In this document: in pieces, positions 9,722 to 18,230 of the stretch
Numbering within the stretch: the first letter of the stretch is position 1
Layout: each line of letters opens with the position of its first letter
Assembly: GCA_002441285.1 (NCBI GenBank)
Contig: DJVR01000034.1
Coordinates: 5,922 to 69,921, forward strand
Reading direction: 5' to 3'
Source: Candidatus Atribacteria bacterium UBA6251
Lineage (GTDB): Bacteria > Atribacterota > Phoenicimicrobiia > Phoenicimicrobiales > Phoenicimicrobiaceae
Length of the DNA stretch: 64,000 nucleotides
The notes under the pieces: model-generated
What the model saw: the letters and a program-made list of their open reading frames with translations, nothing else
Database searches by the model: none
What the model was told of the DNA's origin: nothing
Made by a program: the position numbers and the translations under genes

Positions 9722-10954
9722 CTAATTTTGTATAAATTTTTGACAAAGGTCATAAACCTTTTTTCTTACTTCTTTTATAATTTCTTGGTTATTAATATTG
9801 GATAAAACTTGATTAATCATTCTGGCTATTTCGATCATTTCTTGTTCTTTCATTCCTTTGGTAGTAACTGCTGGGGTACCTATCCTTATACCACTGGTTA
9901 TCATAGGTTTTTGAGGATCAAAAGGTATAGCATTCTTGTTAACAGTAATTCCTGCATCTTCAAGGGCCTTCTCTGCATCTTTCCCAGTTAATCCCTTATT
10001 TCTTAAATCTACCAGCATTAAGTGATTATCTGTTCCTCCGGAGACTAAATTATATCCTAATTCTATTAATTGCTGGGCTAATGTTTTCGCATTTTTGATA
10101 ATTTGTTTTTGATATTTTTTAAAATCTTCTCCCATAGCTTCCTTGAAACACACAGCTTTTGCAGCAATAACATGCATTAATGGACCACCTTGAATGCCTG
10201 GGAAAATAGTTTTATCAATAAATTTAGCATATTCTTCTTGACAGAGGATCAGACCTCCTCGAGGGCCTCTTAAAGTTTTATGAGTAGTAGTGGTAACAAA
10301 ATGACAAAAAGGAATAGGGCTTTGATGTAAACCAGCAACTACTAAACCAGCAATATGAGCTATATCGGCCATAAGATAAGCCCCTACCTCATCAGCAATT
10401 TTACGAAAAGTAGAAAATTCTATTTCTCTCGAATAGGCGCTAGCACCACAGACAATCATTTTTGGTTTACTTTGATGGGCTAATTCTCTTAAAGCATCAT
10501 AGTCTATTCTTCCCGTCTTTTCATTTACTCCATATGGAACAATTTTAAAAAATCTTCCCGAAAAGTTTACTGGGCTACCATGGGTAAGATGACCACCATG
10601 GGATAAATTCATAGCTAATATAGTATCTCTTACTTCTAATACACTAAAATACACGGCCATATTTGCCTGTGAACCAGAATGAGGTTGAACATTAGCATGC
10701 TCTGCTTTAAATATTTGTTTGGCTCTTTCTATAGCAATATTTTCAACTATATCGATATATTGACAGCCACCATAATATTTTTTCCCAGGATAACCTTCCG
10801 CATATTTATTAGTTAAAACTGAACCCTGGGCTTCTAAAACTGCGGGAGAGACAAAATTTTCTGAGGCAATTAATTCAATCGTATTTTTTTGACGATTCTC
10901 TTCTCCCCGGATAGCTTCAAAGATTTCTGAATCAACTTTTCTTAAATTATTCAT
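9722..10954 (-). CDS. glyA: Serine hydroxymethyltransferase
   Basis: This 410-residue PLP enzyme is full length. The PLP Schiff-base lysine is Lys226 in [24 protein letters not shown] (27-36), the [12 protein letters not shown] segment (88-99) and the [11 protein letters not shown] strand (195-205) are classic SHMT motifs. It converts serine and tetrahydrofolate to glycine and 5,10-methylene-THF, supplying one-carbon units; 5-formyl-THF cyclo-ligase, a homocysteine methyltransferase and metK elsewhere in the window act in the same metabolism. I found no glycine riboswitch in the 194-bp gap upstream. Confidence 0.97.
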   Translation of the reverse strand: MNNLRKVDSEIFEAIRGEENRQKNTIELIASENFVSPAVLEAQGSVLTNKYAEGYPGKKYYGGCQYIDIVENIAIERAKQIFKAEHANVQPHSGSQANMAVYFSVLEVRDTILAMNLSHGGHLTHGSPVNFSGRFFKIVPYGVNEKTGRIDYDALRELAHQSKPKMIVCGASAYSREIEFSTFRKIADEVGAYLMADIAHIAGLVVAGLHQSPIPFCHFVTTTTHKTLRGPRGGLILCQEEYAKFIDKTIFPGIQGGPLMHVIAAKAVCFKEAMGEDFKKYQKQIIKNAKTLAQQLIELGYNLVSGGTDNHLMLVDLRNKGLTGKDAEKALEDAGITVNKNAIPFDPQKPMITSGIRIGTPAVTTKGMKEQEMIEIARMINQVLSNINNQEIIKEVRKKVYDLCQKFIQN

Positions 10955-11148
10955 ATCTTTACTCCTTATTTATTTTTAGAGGTAAATTTATTGCCAACTT
11001 CTTAAAGAATAAGATCCCAAGAATATTTTTTACTTTAAAAAATTGATTTGAGCTCCTATTTTTATTTATGCCATTTATTTTTATTTATTCCAGCTTGACT
11101 GAATTTTTGTAGGATTTAGCTACAGTTAATCTATATTCCTTTTTATGG

Positions 11149-12231
11149 TTATAGATTAAGCACTTTTGGAAACCAAGTCAAAATTTCAGACCCATCTTCA
11201 GTAATTAAAACCGTGTCTTCTATTCTAACTCCTCCAATATCGGGTAGATATATTCCCGGTTCAATAGTAATTACCATTCCTGGCAGAAGAATAGTTTCAT
11301 TATTGAAGGAAATACCAGGTAATTCATGGATATCCAAACCTACTCCATGACCTAAATTATGACCAAAATATTTACCATATCCTCTCTTTTCAATGAATTT
11401 ACGGGCAAGGCTATCTATATCTTTAGCTTTTACTCCTGATTTCAAAGCCTTAAGCGCTTCTTCCTGTGCTTCTAAAACTAATGAAAATATCTCTTTCTGT
11501 TTTTCATTTTCCTTCCCCAAAAGAATAGTACGAGTTATATCAGAATTATAATTTTGAAAATAAGCACCAATATCTATGGTAATCAATTCTCCTTCATTAA
11601 TCTTTTTTTCAGATGGTTTTCCATGAGGTAAAGATCCTCGATGTCCAGAAACGACAATTAAATCAAAAGCTTCTTTCTGGGCGCCTTTTTTTCTCATAGT
11701 ATAAGCTATCTCGGTAGCAATATCAAGTTCTCTTACCCCAGGAGTTAAATTTTCCAGAACTTCTTTCAAACTTTCAGTGGTTATTTGAGCTGCTTTCTTT
11801 AGGCTAATTATTTCATCTTTATCTTTAACCATCCTAATTTGTTCTATAAAATCTTTGGTAGAAACATATTCTACTAGAGGAAAGTATTTCTGATAATTCT
11901 GGAAATCAGAATAATACAGGCTTTCACTTTCGATAGCTATCTTTTTGATTTTTTCTTTTTCAATAATCTTTTTTAAAGCCAGCTCTCGAGAATCTTTTTT
12001 CCTTGCTTCATCAACGAGAATTTCACTTTCCGGACTTTCTTTTTCTGCCTGCTCTCCATATCTTGGATCAGTAAATAAATAGAATTTATTTTTGGTAATC
12101 AAGCCGTTTCCTTCTCCGTCAAAACCACTTAGATAAAAAAGATTCTTCCAGTTGCTTACCAAGAAGGCATCAATTTCTAATTTTTCTTGGATAATTTTCT
12201 TTCTAAGTTTTTCTACTCTATCCTTACGCAA
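11149..12231 (-). CDS. M24B family aminopeptidase (Xaa-Pro peptidase)
   Basis: This 360-residue protein has a creatinase-like N-terminal domain (about 1-130) and a pita-bread M24 domain. All five metal-ligand segments are visible: two Asp in TIDIGAYFQNYNSDITRT, His in the GHNLGHGVGLD segment, Glu in TIEPGIYLP and Glu in GVRIEDTVLIT. It probably removes N-terminal residues next to proline and acts in the cytosol. The order of an M24 peptidase near efp recalls the pepQ/papA-efp pairs of other bacteria. PepP and PepQ cannot be separated from sequence alone. Confidence 0.9.
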   Translation of the reverse strand: MRKDRVEKLRKKIIQEKLEIDAFLVSNWKNLFYLSGFDGEGNGLITKNKFYLFTDPRYGEQAEKESPESEILVDEARKKDSRELALKKIIEKEKIKKIAIESESLYYSDFQNYQKYFPLVEYVSTKDFIEQIRMVKDKDEIISLKKAAQITTESLKEVLENLTPGVRELDIATEIAYTMRKKGAQKEAFDLIVVSGHRGSLPHGKPSEKKINEGELITIDIGAYFQNYNSDITRTILLGKENEKQKEIFSLVLEAQEEALKALKSGVKAKDIDSLARKFIEKRGYGKYFGHNLGHGVGLDIHELPGISFNNETILLPGMVITIEPGIYLPDIGGVRIEDTVLITEDGSEILTWFPKVLNL

Positions 12232-12276
12232 TTATTTAGCACCTCCTTTTAAAATTAACCATCATCTGAGTTAAAC

Positions 12277-13644
12277 TTAATAATTAATTACTTTATTATC
12301 TTCTTCTATTGGTTCTCCTATCAAATCATATTCCAGGGTAGAAGTGATTTTTACTTTTATCATCTCTCCAATTTTTAATTTATCTGATTTAATAATTACT
12401 TTTCCATCTATTTCAGGAGCATCAAATGCACTTCTTCCCAAAATAAAACCTGATTTCTCTTTAGTAGCTTCCTCCACTAAAACTTCAATTTCTTTACCCA
12501 GATAAGTTTGGTTTATCTCTCTGGATATTTCTTGTTGTACTAACATTAATTTTTCTAATCTTTCAAGCTTTTTCTTTTTGGGTATTCGAGGAGTAAATCT
12601 ATAAGCAGGAGTCCCTTCTTCTGGAGAAAAAATGAATGCTCCTAACTTTTCCCATCTTACTTCTTTTATAAAATTAATTAGCTCGGTAAATTTTTGCTTA
12701 TCTTCACCTGGAAATCCAACCATAAAAGTACTTCTTAAAACAAGTTGGGGTATTTCTTTTCTTAATCTTTTAATTAAAGTAAGAATCTCTTTTCTGCTTA
12801 CCGTTCTATTCATCTTACCTAATATTTCATCATTTATATGCTGTAAAGGTAGATCTAAATAAGGAACAATCTTGGAAGATTCTCCTATTACCTCAATTAA
12901 TTGAGGAGTATAATGCGCAGGATGAGTATAGAGCAATCTAATCCATTTTAAATCTTTTAAAGGAAGCGAAGAAATTCTTTTTAACAATTCTGCTAATTTT
13001 AAGTCTCCGTATATATCCCAACCATATTTAGTAGTATCTTGAGCAATTAAGATAATTTCACGCAATTTCTGTTTTTGGGAAATTATTTCCACCTCTTTGA
13101 TTATATCTTCAATCTTTCTACTGCGATATTTTCCTCTTATTTTAGGAATTAAACAATAAGAACAATTATTATCACATCCTTCTGCTATTTTGATATAAGC
13201 ATAAGGTAATGGTGTAATAGTAAAACGAGGAAAAGTGGAATTATATAAAAAGGTTGGTACTGAGCTAATATAATCTATTTTTTTATTTTTAATAAAAATA
13301 TTATCGATAACCTGGTTTATCTTAATTAAATCTCCTACTCCTATAAAAGCATCAACTTCTGGAATTTCCTGTTTTAGATGATTTTTAAAATACCTTTGCG
13401 GTAAACAGCCAGCTACTACCAACCCTTTGATTCTTCCTTCTTCTTTTAATTTAATCGCTTCAAATATTTCTTCCAAAGATTCTTCTACTGCATCCTGGAT
13501 AAAACTGCAAGTATTGATAATTAATACATCAACTTCATCAACATTGGAGCAAATTTGATGATTATTTTTTTGTAATATTCCACAGATAACTTCAGAGTCT
13601 ACTAAATTTTTTGGACAACCCAAGGATTTAATCCCAATTTTCAT
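12277..13644 (-). CDS. rimO: Ribosomal protein S12 methylthiotransferase RimO
   Basis: This 455-residue methylthiotransferase has the three expected parts. The N-terminal domain has three cluster cysteines (SLGCPKNLVDSE, INTCSF, VAGCLPQR). The radical SAM domain has CDNNCSYC. A C-terminal TRAM domain starts near residue 375. The opening SLGCPKNLVDSE marks RimO, as opposed to MiaB. RimO adds a methylthio group to an aspartate of ribosomal protein S12 using two 4Fe-4S clusters and SAM, which points to an anaerobe-compatible cytosol. Confidence 0.94.
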   Translation of the reverse strand: MKIGIKSLGCPKNLVDSEVICGILQKNNHQICSNVDEVDVLIINTCSFIQDAVEESLEEIFEAIKLKEEGRIKGLVVAGCLPQRYFKNHLKQEIPEVDAFIGVGDLIKINQVIDNIFIKNKKIDYISSVPTFLYNSTFPRFTITPLPYAYIKIAEGCDNNCSYCLIPKIRGKYRSRKIEDIIKEVEIISQKQKLREIILIAQDTTKYGWDIYGDLKLAELLKRISSLPLKDLKWIRLLYTHPAHYTPQLIEVIGESSKIVPYLDLPLQHINDEILGKMNRTVSRKEILTLIKRLRKEIPQLVLRSTFMVGFPGEDKQKFTELINFIKEVRWEKLGAFIFSPEEGTPAYRFTPRIPKKKKLERLEKLMLVQQEISREINQTYLGKEIEVLVEEATKEKSGFILGRSAFDAPEIDGKVIIKSDKLKIGEMIKVKITSTLEYDLIGEPIEEDNKVINY

Positions 13645-13671
13645 ACTACTAAGCCATTCTTTCCTTTTCTT

Positions 13672-14046
13672 TTATGCTCGATAAAAAAACTTAAATCTAT
13701 TTTTATTTTCTATATCAATAGCCTGGACATGTTCTTTTACTACTTCGGGGGGGCTGAATTTTACCAAACCTATTAAACAAAAAATTAAGATTAATAAGTC
13801 TTCAAAAAAACCTAAAAAAGGTAATAAAAAATCAGGTAATAAATCAAAAGGAGAAATAACATATAAAATTGCAGCGTATACTAATAGCTTTAGATAAAAA
13901 GAGACTCTTTTATCTCTTATTAAGCGTAAGGATAATTTAATAAAATTAGGGATATGGAATAAAATTCGTGCAATATATAGTTTTCTTTTTAAACTATTAT
14001 AATCATTTTGGCTTTCTTCCGTAGACATATTATTTTCTATCTCCAT
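13672..14046 (-). CDS. DUF1232 (YkvA-like) small membrane protein
   Basis: This 124-residue protein has the DUF1232 signature YAAILYVISPFDLLPDFLLP in its second half, followed by a second hydrophobic segment (FEDLLILIFCLIGLV). The family motif SPxDLxPD is intact. Family members are small inner-membrane proteins of unknown function. It sits at the end of the housekeeping run, just before the repeat-rich pilus island. Confidence 0.85.
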   Translation of the reverse strand: MEIENNMSTEESQNDYNSLKRKLYIARILFHIPNFIKLSLRLIRDKRVSFYLKLLVYAAILYVISPFDLLPDFLLPFLGFFEDLLILIFCLIGLVKFSPPEVVKEHVQAIDIENKNRFKFFYRA

Positions 14047-14150
14047 AAAAAATAAAAATTTTCAAATTATTTATATTTTAGAAGGCATAAAAAAGATTTC
14101 AATACCTATTAATTTTAACACAATTAAAAGAATATCGTCAATTAAACTAA

Positions 14151-14207
14151 AAAAGGGGACAGTCTACTTTTTACAATTACCTTTAAAAAAGTAGCCTGTC
14201 CCCTTTT
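14151..14207. repeat. GGGGACAG/CTGTCCCC palindromic element
   Basis: Two arms, AAAAGGGGACAGTCTACTTT and AAAAGTAGCCTGTCCCCTTT, are near-perfect inverted complements separated by a short AT-rich loop. The element lies between two minus-strand genes. T-runs flank the stem on both sides, so it could terminate transcription in both directions. A degenerate relative is at 18055-18120, which marks it as a dispersed element and not only a terminator. Confidence 0.8.
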
Positions 14208-14235
14208 ATTGGGGGTATAATGAATAATTTTTATT

Positions 14236-14637
14236 TTACCAACACCCACGATATCTGCAAAAATGAGTTGTTTCTATATAACCGTTACTAATGATATAAA
14301 CTTCTGTTTCTCCTTTTTCAAAAGTTGTAACCTCTGCTCCATCTGGTGCATCTGCAAAATAGATCCTGAAGGTGCCATTTACTTTTATATCCGGGCCAAA
14401 CTGATAAGTGCCATCACCGAAATCGATAATGATTATCTTAGTATCCTTGGTAAGGATTCCCGGATCAAATTCAATAGTTACGTTATTTAAACTTACAGAT
14501 CCACCCTCTTCTGCGCTTACCCACTCTTGTACCATATCTTTCTTCTCGGCAAAAACAAACGCAGTTAGAGCAAAAAGGGCAAATACAACTATGATAGAGA
14601 GTATAATATAGTGTTTCAAAGATTTATTATTTTTCAT
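14236..14637 (-). CDS. Small secreted protein, possible ZU5-like beta-sandwich, under a GEMM riboswitch
   Basis: This 133-residue protein has a clear signal peptide: basic MKNNKSLKHY, a hydrophobic core, and a likely cleavage after AFVFA. The mature part is about 100 residues and predicted to be beta-rich. The segment SVSLNNVTIEFDPGILTKDT resembles the ZU5-type pattern of a strand leading to a P-G-x-L turn. The C-terminus has two cysteines (HFCRYRGCW). I do not recognise a specific function. The start is fixed by AGGAGG at 14644-14649. The leader RNA is a GEMM riboswitch whose P1 stem overlaps that ribosome binding site, so expression is probably set by a cyclic dinucleotide. Confidence 0.8.
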   Translation of the reverse strand: MKNNKSLKHYIILSIIVVFALFALTAFVFAEKKDMVQEWVSAEEGGSVSLNNVTIEFDPGILTKDTKIIIIDFGDGTYQFGPDIKVNGTFRIYFADAPDGAEVTTFEKGETEVYIISNGYIETTHFCRYRGCW

Positions 14638-14644
14638 TCTTCAC

Positions 14645-14738
14645 CTCCTTCGGTAATCCAGCCATCATAGCTATTAAATAGCTTTAGACCTGAGACTTTG
14701 CGTCCTACCCTTTCGGATAGTTTGCTATTATCGAGAGT
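14645..14738 (-). promoter_or_regulatory. GEMM-I family riboswitch with A at the specificity position (cyclic dinucleotide)
   Basis: The minus-strand RNA contains the GEMM-I core: GCAAAC, a P2 hairpin CTATCC-GAAA-GGGTAG with a GNRA tetraloop, GGACGCAAAGTCTC, the tetraloop-receptor segment GGTCTAAAGC, a P3 arm, and the closing TTACCG. Aligned by hand to the V. cholerae Vc2 aptamer, the position equivalent to G20 is an A (AATAGCAAAC). In Geobacter-type GEMM-Ib switches, A20 goes with preference for 3',3'-cGAMP over cyclic di-GMP. The 3' strand of P1 runs into the AGGAGG ribosome binding site, which suggests translational control. Confidence 0.85.
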
Positions 14739-14781
14739 TATGCAAGTTTAGAACCTAAATCCATCATACCCCCACTAAAAA

Positions 14782-14810
14782 ATTATATCATAGATAATCT
14801 TTATTTACAA
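14782..14810 (-). promoter_or_regulatory. Promoter of the GEMM-controlled secreted-protein gene
   Basis: A TTGTAA -35 box (14805-14810) and a perfect TATAAT -10 box (14782-14787) are 17 bp apart on the minus strand. The start site would fall near 14775, giving a leader of about 135 nt that contains the whole riboswitch. Confidence 0.75.
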
Positions 14811-14852
14811 AAAATACCTTAAATTTATAATTCCTATTTTTGCGTCATTAGA

Positions 14853-17800
14853 TTATAATTTTATCTCAGCTAAACATTTATTTATCTCTTCAATAAATCT
14901 TTTTGTTCCTATCTCATACAATATCTTTCTTGCTTTCTTTAATTTTAAAGCAGCCTTTTTTAATTCATCCATTCCTTTCAGCATATCTCCCCATTCGTAA
15001 TAGCTTTCAGCTTCATTAATTCTATCTCCAAATTTTGAATATAGTTTTATTGCTTGCTGAAAATATAGCTCAGCATCTACATAGTTTTTGCATTCCTTAT
15101 ATAGCCTTCCCTTTAATTTATAAATATCGGCAAAACCTAATTCGTCTTCTAATTCCTTAAATATTTTTTCTGCCTGGGAAATATAGTATTCCACTTCTTT
15201 TAATTCACTTTTTTTTAAATACTCTTCACCTAAATGAATATAATTAATTCCTTTATTATAAATATCGCCAATTTTGTCTGCTATCTTTACACTTTCTTTT
15301 AAATAATGAATTGCTTTTTCTGAATCTCCTAAGGAAGAGTATGCAAAACCAATATTATTCATAATATTAGAAACAACAATAATATTTTTATTCTTTTGAG
15401 CAATAGAAAGACTTTCTTGATAAGCTTCAATGGCTTTTTCCCATTTGCCTAACATATCATAATAAATACCAATGTTGTTTAAAGCCATCGCATAAACATC
15501 TAAAGCTTTTATCCTCTGAGAAAGATCAATACTTTCTTTAAGGTAAGAATATCCGGTAGAGGTATCTCCTTTAAAAATACTGGCTAATCCTATACTTTTC
15601 AAAATAATTGCCATTCTTTTTTGGTTATTCATTTCTATAGCAAGAGAAAGACTTTTTTTGAGATATTCGATTGATTTATCCCATTGTCCCATATCTCCAT
15701 AAATATTTCCTAAATTAATCAAAATTAAAGATTCATTATCTTGATCTTTGATTTTCCTACTATATTTTAGAGCTTTATTAAAATTAGTTTTAGCCTCTTT
15801 TCTTTTGCCAATAACTGATTGGGAAAAAGCTAATTTATTATATATTTCTGAAAGTTTTTTTATTTGTTCATTATTCAGTCTATCTTGTGATTCTAGAATT
15901 TTAATACTATCTAAATAATAATAAATAGCATTTTTAAAAGCATATAAAAATTGAGCTTTATCTCCAGCCTTATTTAAGTAAAATAATGCTTTTTGCCAAT
16001 TATCACTATTTTTAAAATGATAAGCTAATTCTTCTGATTTTGCGTCAATCTTGGTAGAATAAATTTCTTCTATAGCTAAACCTATTTTGTTATGCAAATC
16101 TTTTCTAACCTCAAAAAGTAGGCTGTTATAAGCTATTTCTTGAATAATTGAATGAATAAAAGCAAAATAATTTTTATGGCCAGTTGCAGGAGTAATTTCT
16201 TCAATAAACCTATAATTTTGTAATTTCTTTAGCGATTCTAATAAGATTTTCTCTTCCTGGTTGATAACCTTTTTTAAAAGTTCTATTTCAATATTTTTTC
16301 CTAAAACTGAAGCTTGATATAATATTTCTTTTAAGGCTAAAGGAAGAAGATCAATTCTTGCGCGAGCAATACTTTGCACTGTATCCGGAATTTCAAAGTG
16401 ATCAAAAACATCAGAGTATTTGCCTAATTTATCTTTTTCTACTAAAGACCATCTTCTTTCCTCTATTCCACTAATAATTTCTTCGATAAACAAAGGGTTT
16501 CCATGGGCCATAGAAATTATCTTATCCTTCATTAAAGAAGAAATATATTTTTCTTGGTCTAAAAAATTGATTAGCTTTTTAGATTCTTTATTTTTTAATG
16601 GTAATAATCTTATTTTTTTAACTTCAAATAAAGATATATTCTTTTTTAAAGAGTCTTGAAGACTATAAATAATTAAAACAGGATATTCTTTAATTTCTTT
16701 GGAAATTTGGGATAAAAATTCTGCAGAAGCAGTATCAATCCATTGCATATCTTCAATAATTATAAGAAGAGGTTGTTGTATAGAGAGACTCCAGAATAAT
16801 TTTTTCATAATCCCGATAAGTAAATCACTTTCTCTTTTAAATTGATTGGTTATTTTTTCTGTAAAATTAAGATTTGTCGATAAAAATCTTAAGAAATAAG
16901 AAGAAGCAAATAATAAGGAAGCATCAACCTCTTTTATCTTATTTTCTATTTTCTTTTTAATCTCTTGAGGTTCATCTTCAAATTTTATTTGAAAAATTTT
17001 ATTAAATATTTCTTTTATAATATAATATGGTTTTGATTCTTCCCAGGATGTACAATTTGCTGATAGAAGGATGAATTTTTGGGTGTAAGAATCATTGGTA
17101 AGCTCTGAAATTAACCTTGTTTTACCTATTCCAGATTCCCCACTTATTTCAACTATTTTTCCTCGCGATTGAAAGGAGTTTTTTAAGACTGCTTTTAAGG
17201 TTTTCAACTCTTTTTCTCTACCAATAAATTGAGTATAATATTTTCTTTTCTGCTCTGACAAAATATCTTTATTCTTTTCTCTCTTTAAAATATAAGCGGT
17301 TACTGGATTTTTCTTTCCTTTTATCTTTAATTCACGAGGTTTAGAAAATATAAAAAAGTCTTTAATTCTTTGAAAAGTCTTTTCTCCAATTAATATACTA
17401 CCAGGTGTGGATTTTTCCTGTAAACGAGAAGCCAAGTTTACCGTATCTCCTATCACCGTAAATTCTTTTCTGCAAGTAGAGCCAATTTCGCCAGAAATAC
17501 ATAATCCAGTATTAATCCCAATCCTTGCTTTCATACTTATTACTTTATTTTTATTTTTTATTTTTCCGTTTTTAGCAATAGATTTCATAATCTCCAAACT
17601 TGCTCTCGCCGCTCTTTCTGGATCATTTTCATGACTAAAAGGTGTGCCAAATATAGCCATTAATCCATCACCCAAAAATTTATTAATACTCCCACCGTAT
17701 TGCTCAATAATTGAAACTATAGGAGCAAAGACACTATTGATTACTTTGGTAGCCTTTTCGGGATCCATTCTTTCTGCTAAAGTGGTAAATCCATTTATAT

Positions 17801-17942
17801 CAATAAATACTACCGTAGCTTCTCTTCTTTCGCTAGGTAGGCTTTCCTTTCCTTCTAATATCCTATAGGTCACCGCTTCTGGAACATAAGGTTTAAACAA
17901 TTTTAATATTTTATTTTCTTGATTTTGTTTTTTCTTTTTCAT
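14853..17942 (-). CDS. Class III nucleotide cyclase fused to AAA ATPase and TPR domains
   Basis: This 1029-residue protein has three parts. Residues about 38-220 are a class III cyclase domain with metal-binding Asp48 (FIDING) and Asp92 (KFLGDG), Lys88 before it, and GDTVNLASR at 165-173, the pattern of an adenylate rather than a guanylate cyclase. Residues about 238-600 are an NTPase with Walker A GESGIGKT (268-275) and a Walker B-like IIIEDMQW. Residues about 640-1010 hold at least eight TPR-like repeats (GDMGQWDKSIEYLKKSLSLA and similar). No membrane segment is seen. This architecture is known from large soluble signalling proteins whose inputs are mostly uncharacterised. Catalytic residues look intact, so cAMP production is a reasonable inference. 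Confidence 0.88.
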   Translation of the reverse strand: MKKKKQNQENKILKLFKPYVPEAVTYRILEGKESLPSERREATVVFIDINGFTTLAERMDPEKATKVINSVFAPIVSIIEQYGGSINKFLGDGLMAIFGTPFSHENDPERAARASLEIMKSIAKNGKIKNKNKVISMKARIGINTGLCISGEIGSTCRKEFTVIGDTVNLASRLQEKSTPGSILIGEKTFQRIKDFFIFSKPRELKIKGKKNPVTAYILKREKNKDILSEQKRKYYTQFIGREKELKTLKAVLKNSFQSRGKIVEISGESGIGKTRLISELTNDSYTQKFILLSANCTSWEESKPYYIIKEIFNKIFQIKFEDEPQEIKKKIENKIKEVDASLLFASSYFLRFLSTNLNFTEKITNQFKRESDLLIGIMKKLFWSLSIQQPLLIIIEDMQWIDTASAEFLSQISKEIKEYPVLIIYSLQDSLKKNISLFEVKKIRLLPLKNKESKKLINFLDQEKYISSLMKDKIISMAHGNPLFIEEIISGIEERRWSLVEKDKLGKYSDVFDHFEIPDTVQSIARARIDLLPLALKEILYQASVLGKNIEIELLKKVINQEEKILLESLKKLQNYRFIEEITPATGHKNYFAFIHSIIQEIAYNSLLFEVRKDLHNKIGLAIEEIYSTKIDAKSEELAYHFKNSDNWQKALFYLNKAGDKAQFLYAFKNAIYYYLDSIKILESQDRLNNEQIKKLSEIYNKLAFSQSVIGKRKEAKTNFNKALKYSRKIKDQDNESLILINLGNIYGDMGQWDKSIEYLKKSLSLAIEMNNQKRMAIILKSIGLASIFKGDTSTGYSYLKESIDLSQRIKALDVYAMALNNIGIYYDMLGKWEKAIEAYQESLSIAQKNKNIIVVSNIMNNIGFAYSSLGDSEKAIHYLKESVKIADKIGDIYNKGINYIHLGEEYLKKSELKEVEYYISQAEKIFKELEDELGFADIYKLKGRLYKECKNYVDAELYFQQAIKLYSKFGDRINEAESYYEWGDMLKGMDELKKAALKLKKARKILYEIGTKRFIEEINKCLAEIKL

Positions 17943-18054
17943 TTTTTCCTTTTCCGAAGCAAATAAATCCGCCCACTACAACATAACTATTTTATAATAA
18001 ATCAGGAATTGTTAATATTATAACAAAAGCAGGAAATTAAATAAAGTCCCAATA

Positions 18055-18120
18055 ATAAAAGGGAACAGACTATTCTTTAGTATTTATTTTCTATAGAAAT
18101 TAGTCTTTCCCCTTTTTATT
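18055..18120. repeat. Degenerate palindromic element related to 14151-14207
   Basis: The arms AATAATAAAAGGGAACAGAC and its diverged complement (AGTCTTTCCCCTTTTTATT) form an imperfect hairpin. The GGGaACAGaCTA core matches the element at 14151-14207 with several substitutions, so it looks like an older copy. Confidence 0.6.
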
Positions 18121-18130
18121 ATTAAATACC

Positions 18131-18153
18131 CGTAGGACAGGTGTCTCGCCTGC
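18131..18153. repeat. Dispersed repeat, GTAGGACAGGTGTCTCGCCT type
   Basis: A short sequence with the inner palindrome ACAGG-n-CTCGCCTG. A second copy is at 26468-26492 (ACAGGCGTCTCGCCTGT) and a decayed one near 29873 (CGTAGAACAGGCATC). All are intergenic and in the pilus island. Confidence 0.65.
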
Positions 18154-18166
18154 CAAATGACACAAA

Positions 18167-18204
18167 AAATAGGCGAGCTATTTTTTTATATAACTCGCCT
18201 ATTT
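18167..18204 (-). terminator. Terminator after the PKD lipoprotein gene
   Basis: A hairpin with arms AAATAGGCGAG and CTCGCCTATTT is followed on the minus strand by a T-rich run (TATTTTTTG). It lies 27 bp past the stop of the PKD lipoprotein gene and would end the pilus operon. Confidence 0.7.
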
Positions 18205-18230
18205 CTAATTTATACTCATCAAATTAATAA

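Noticed and set aside
10955..11148. Possible glycine riboswitch before glyA
   Set aside because: I looked for the conserved glycine aptamer core and found only AT-rich sequence without it.
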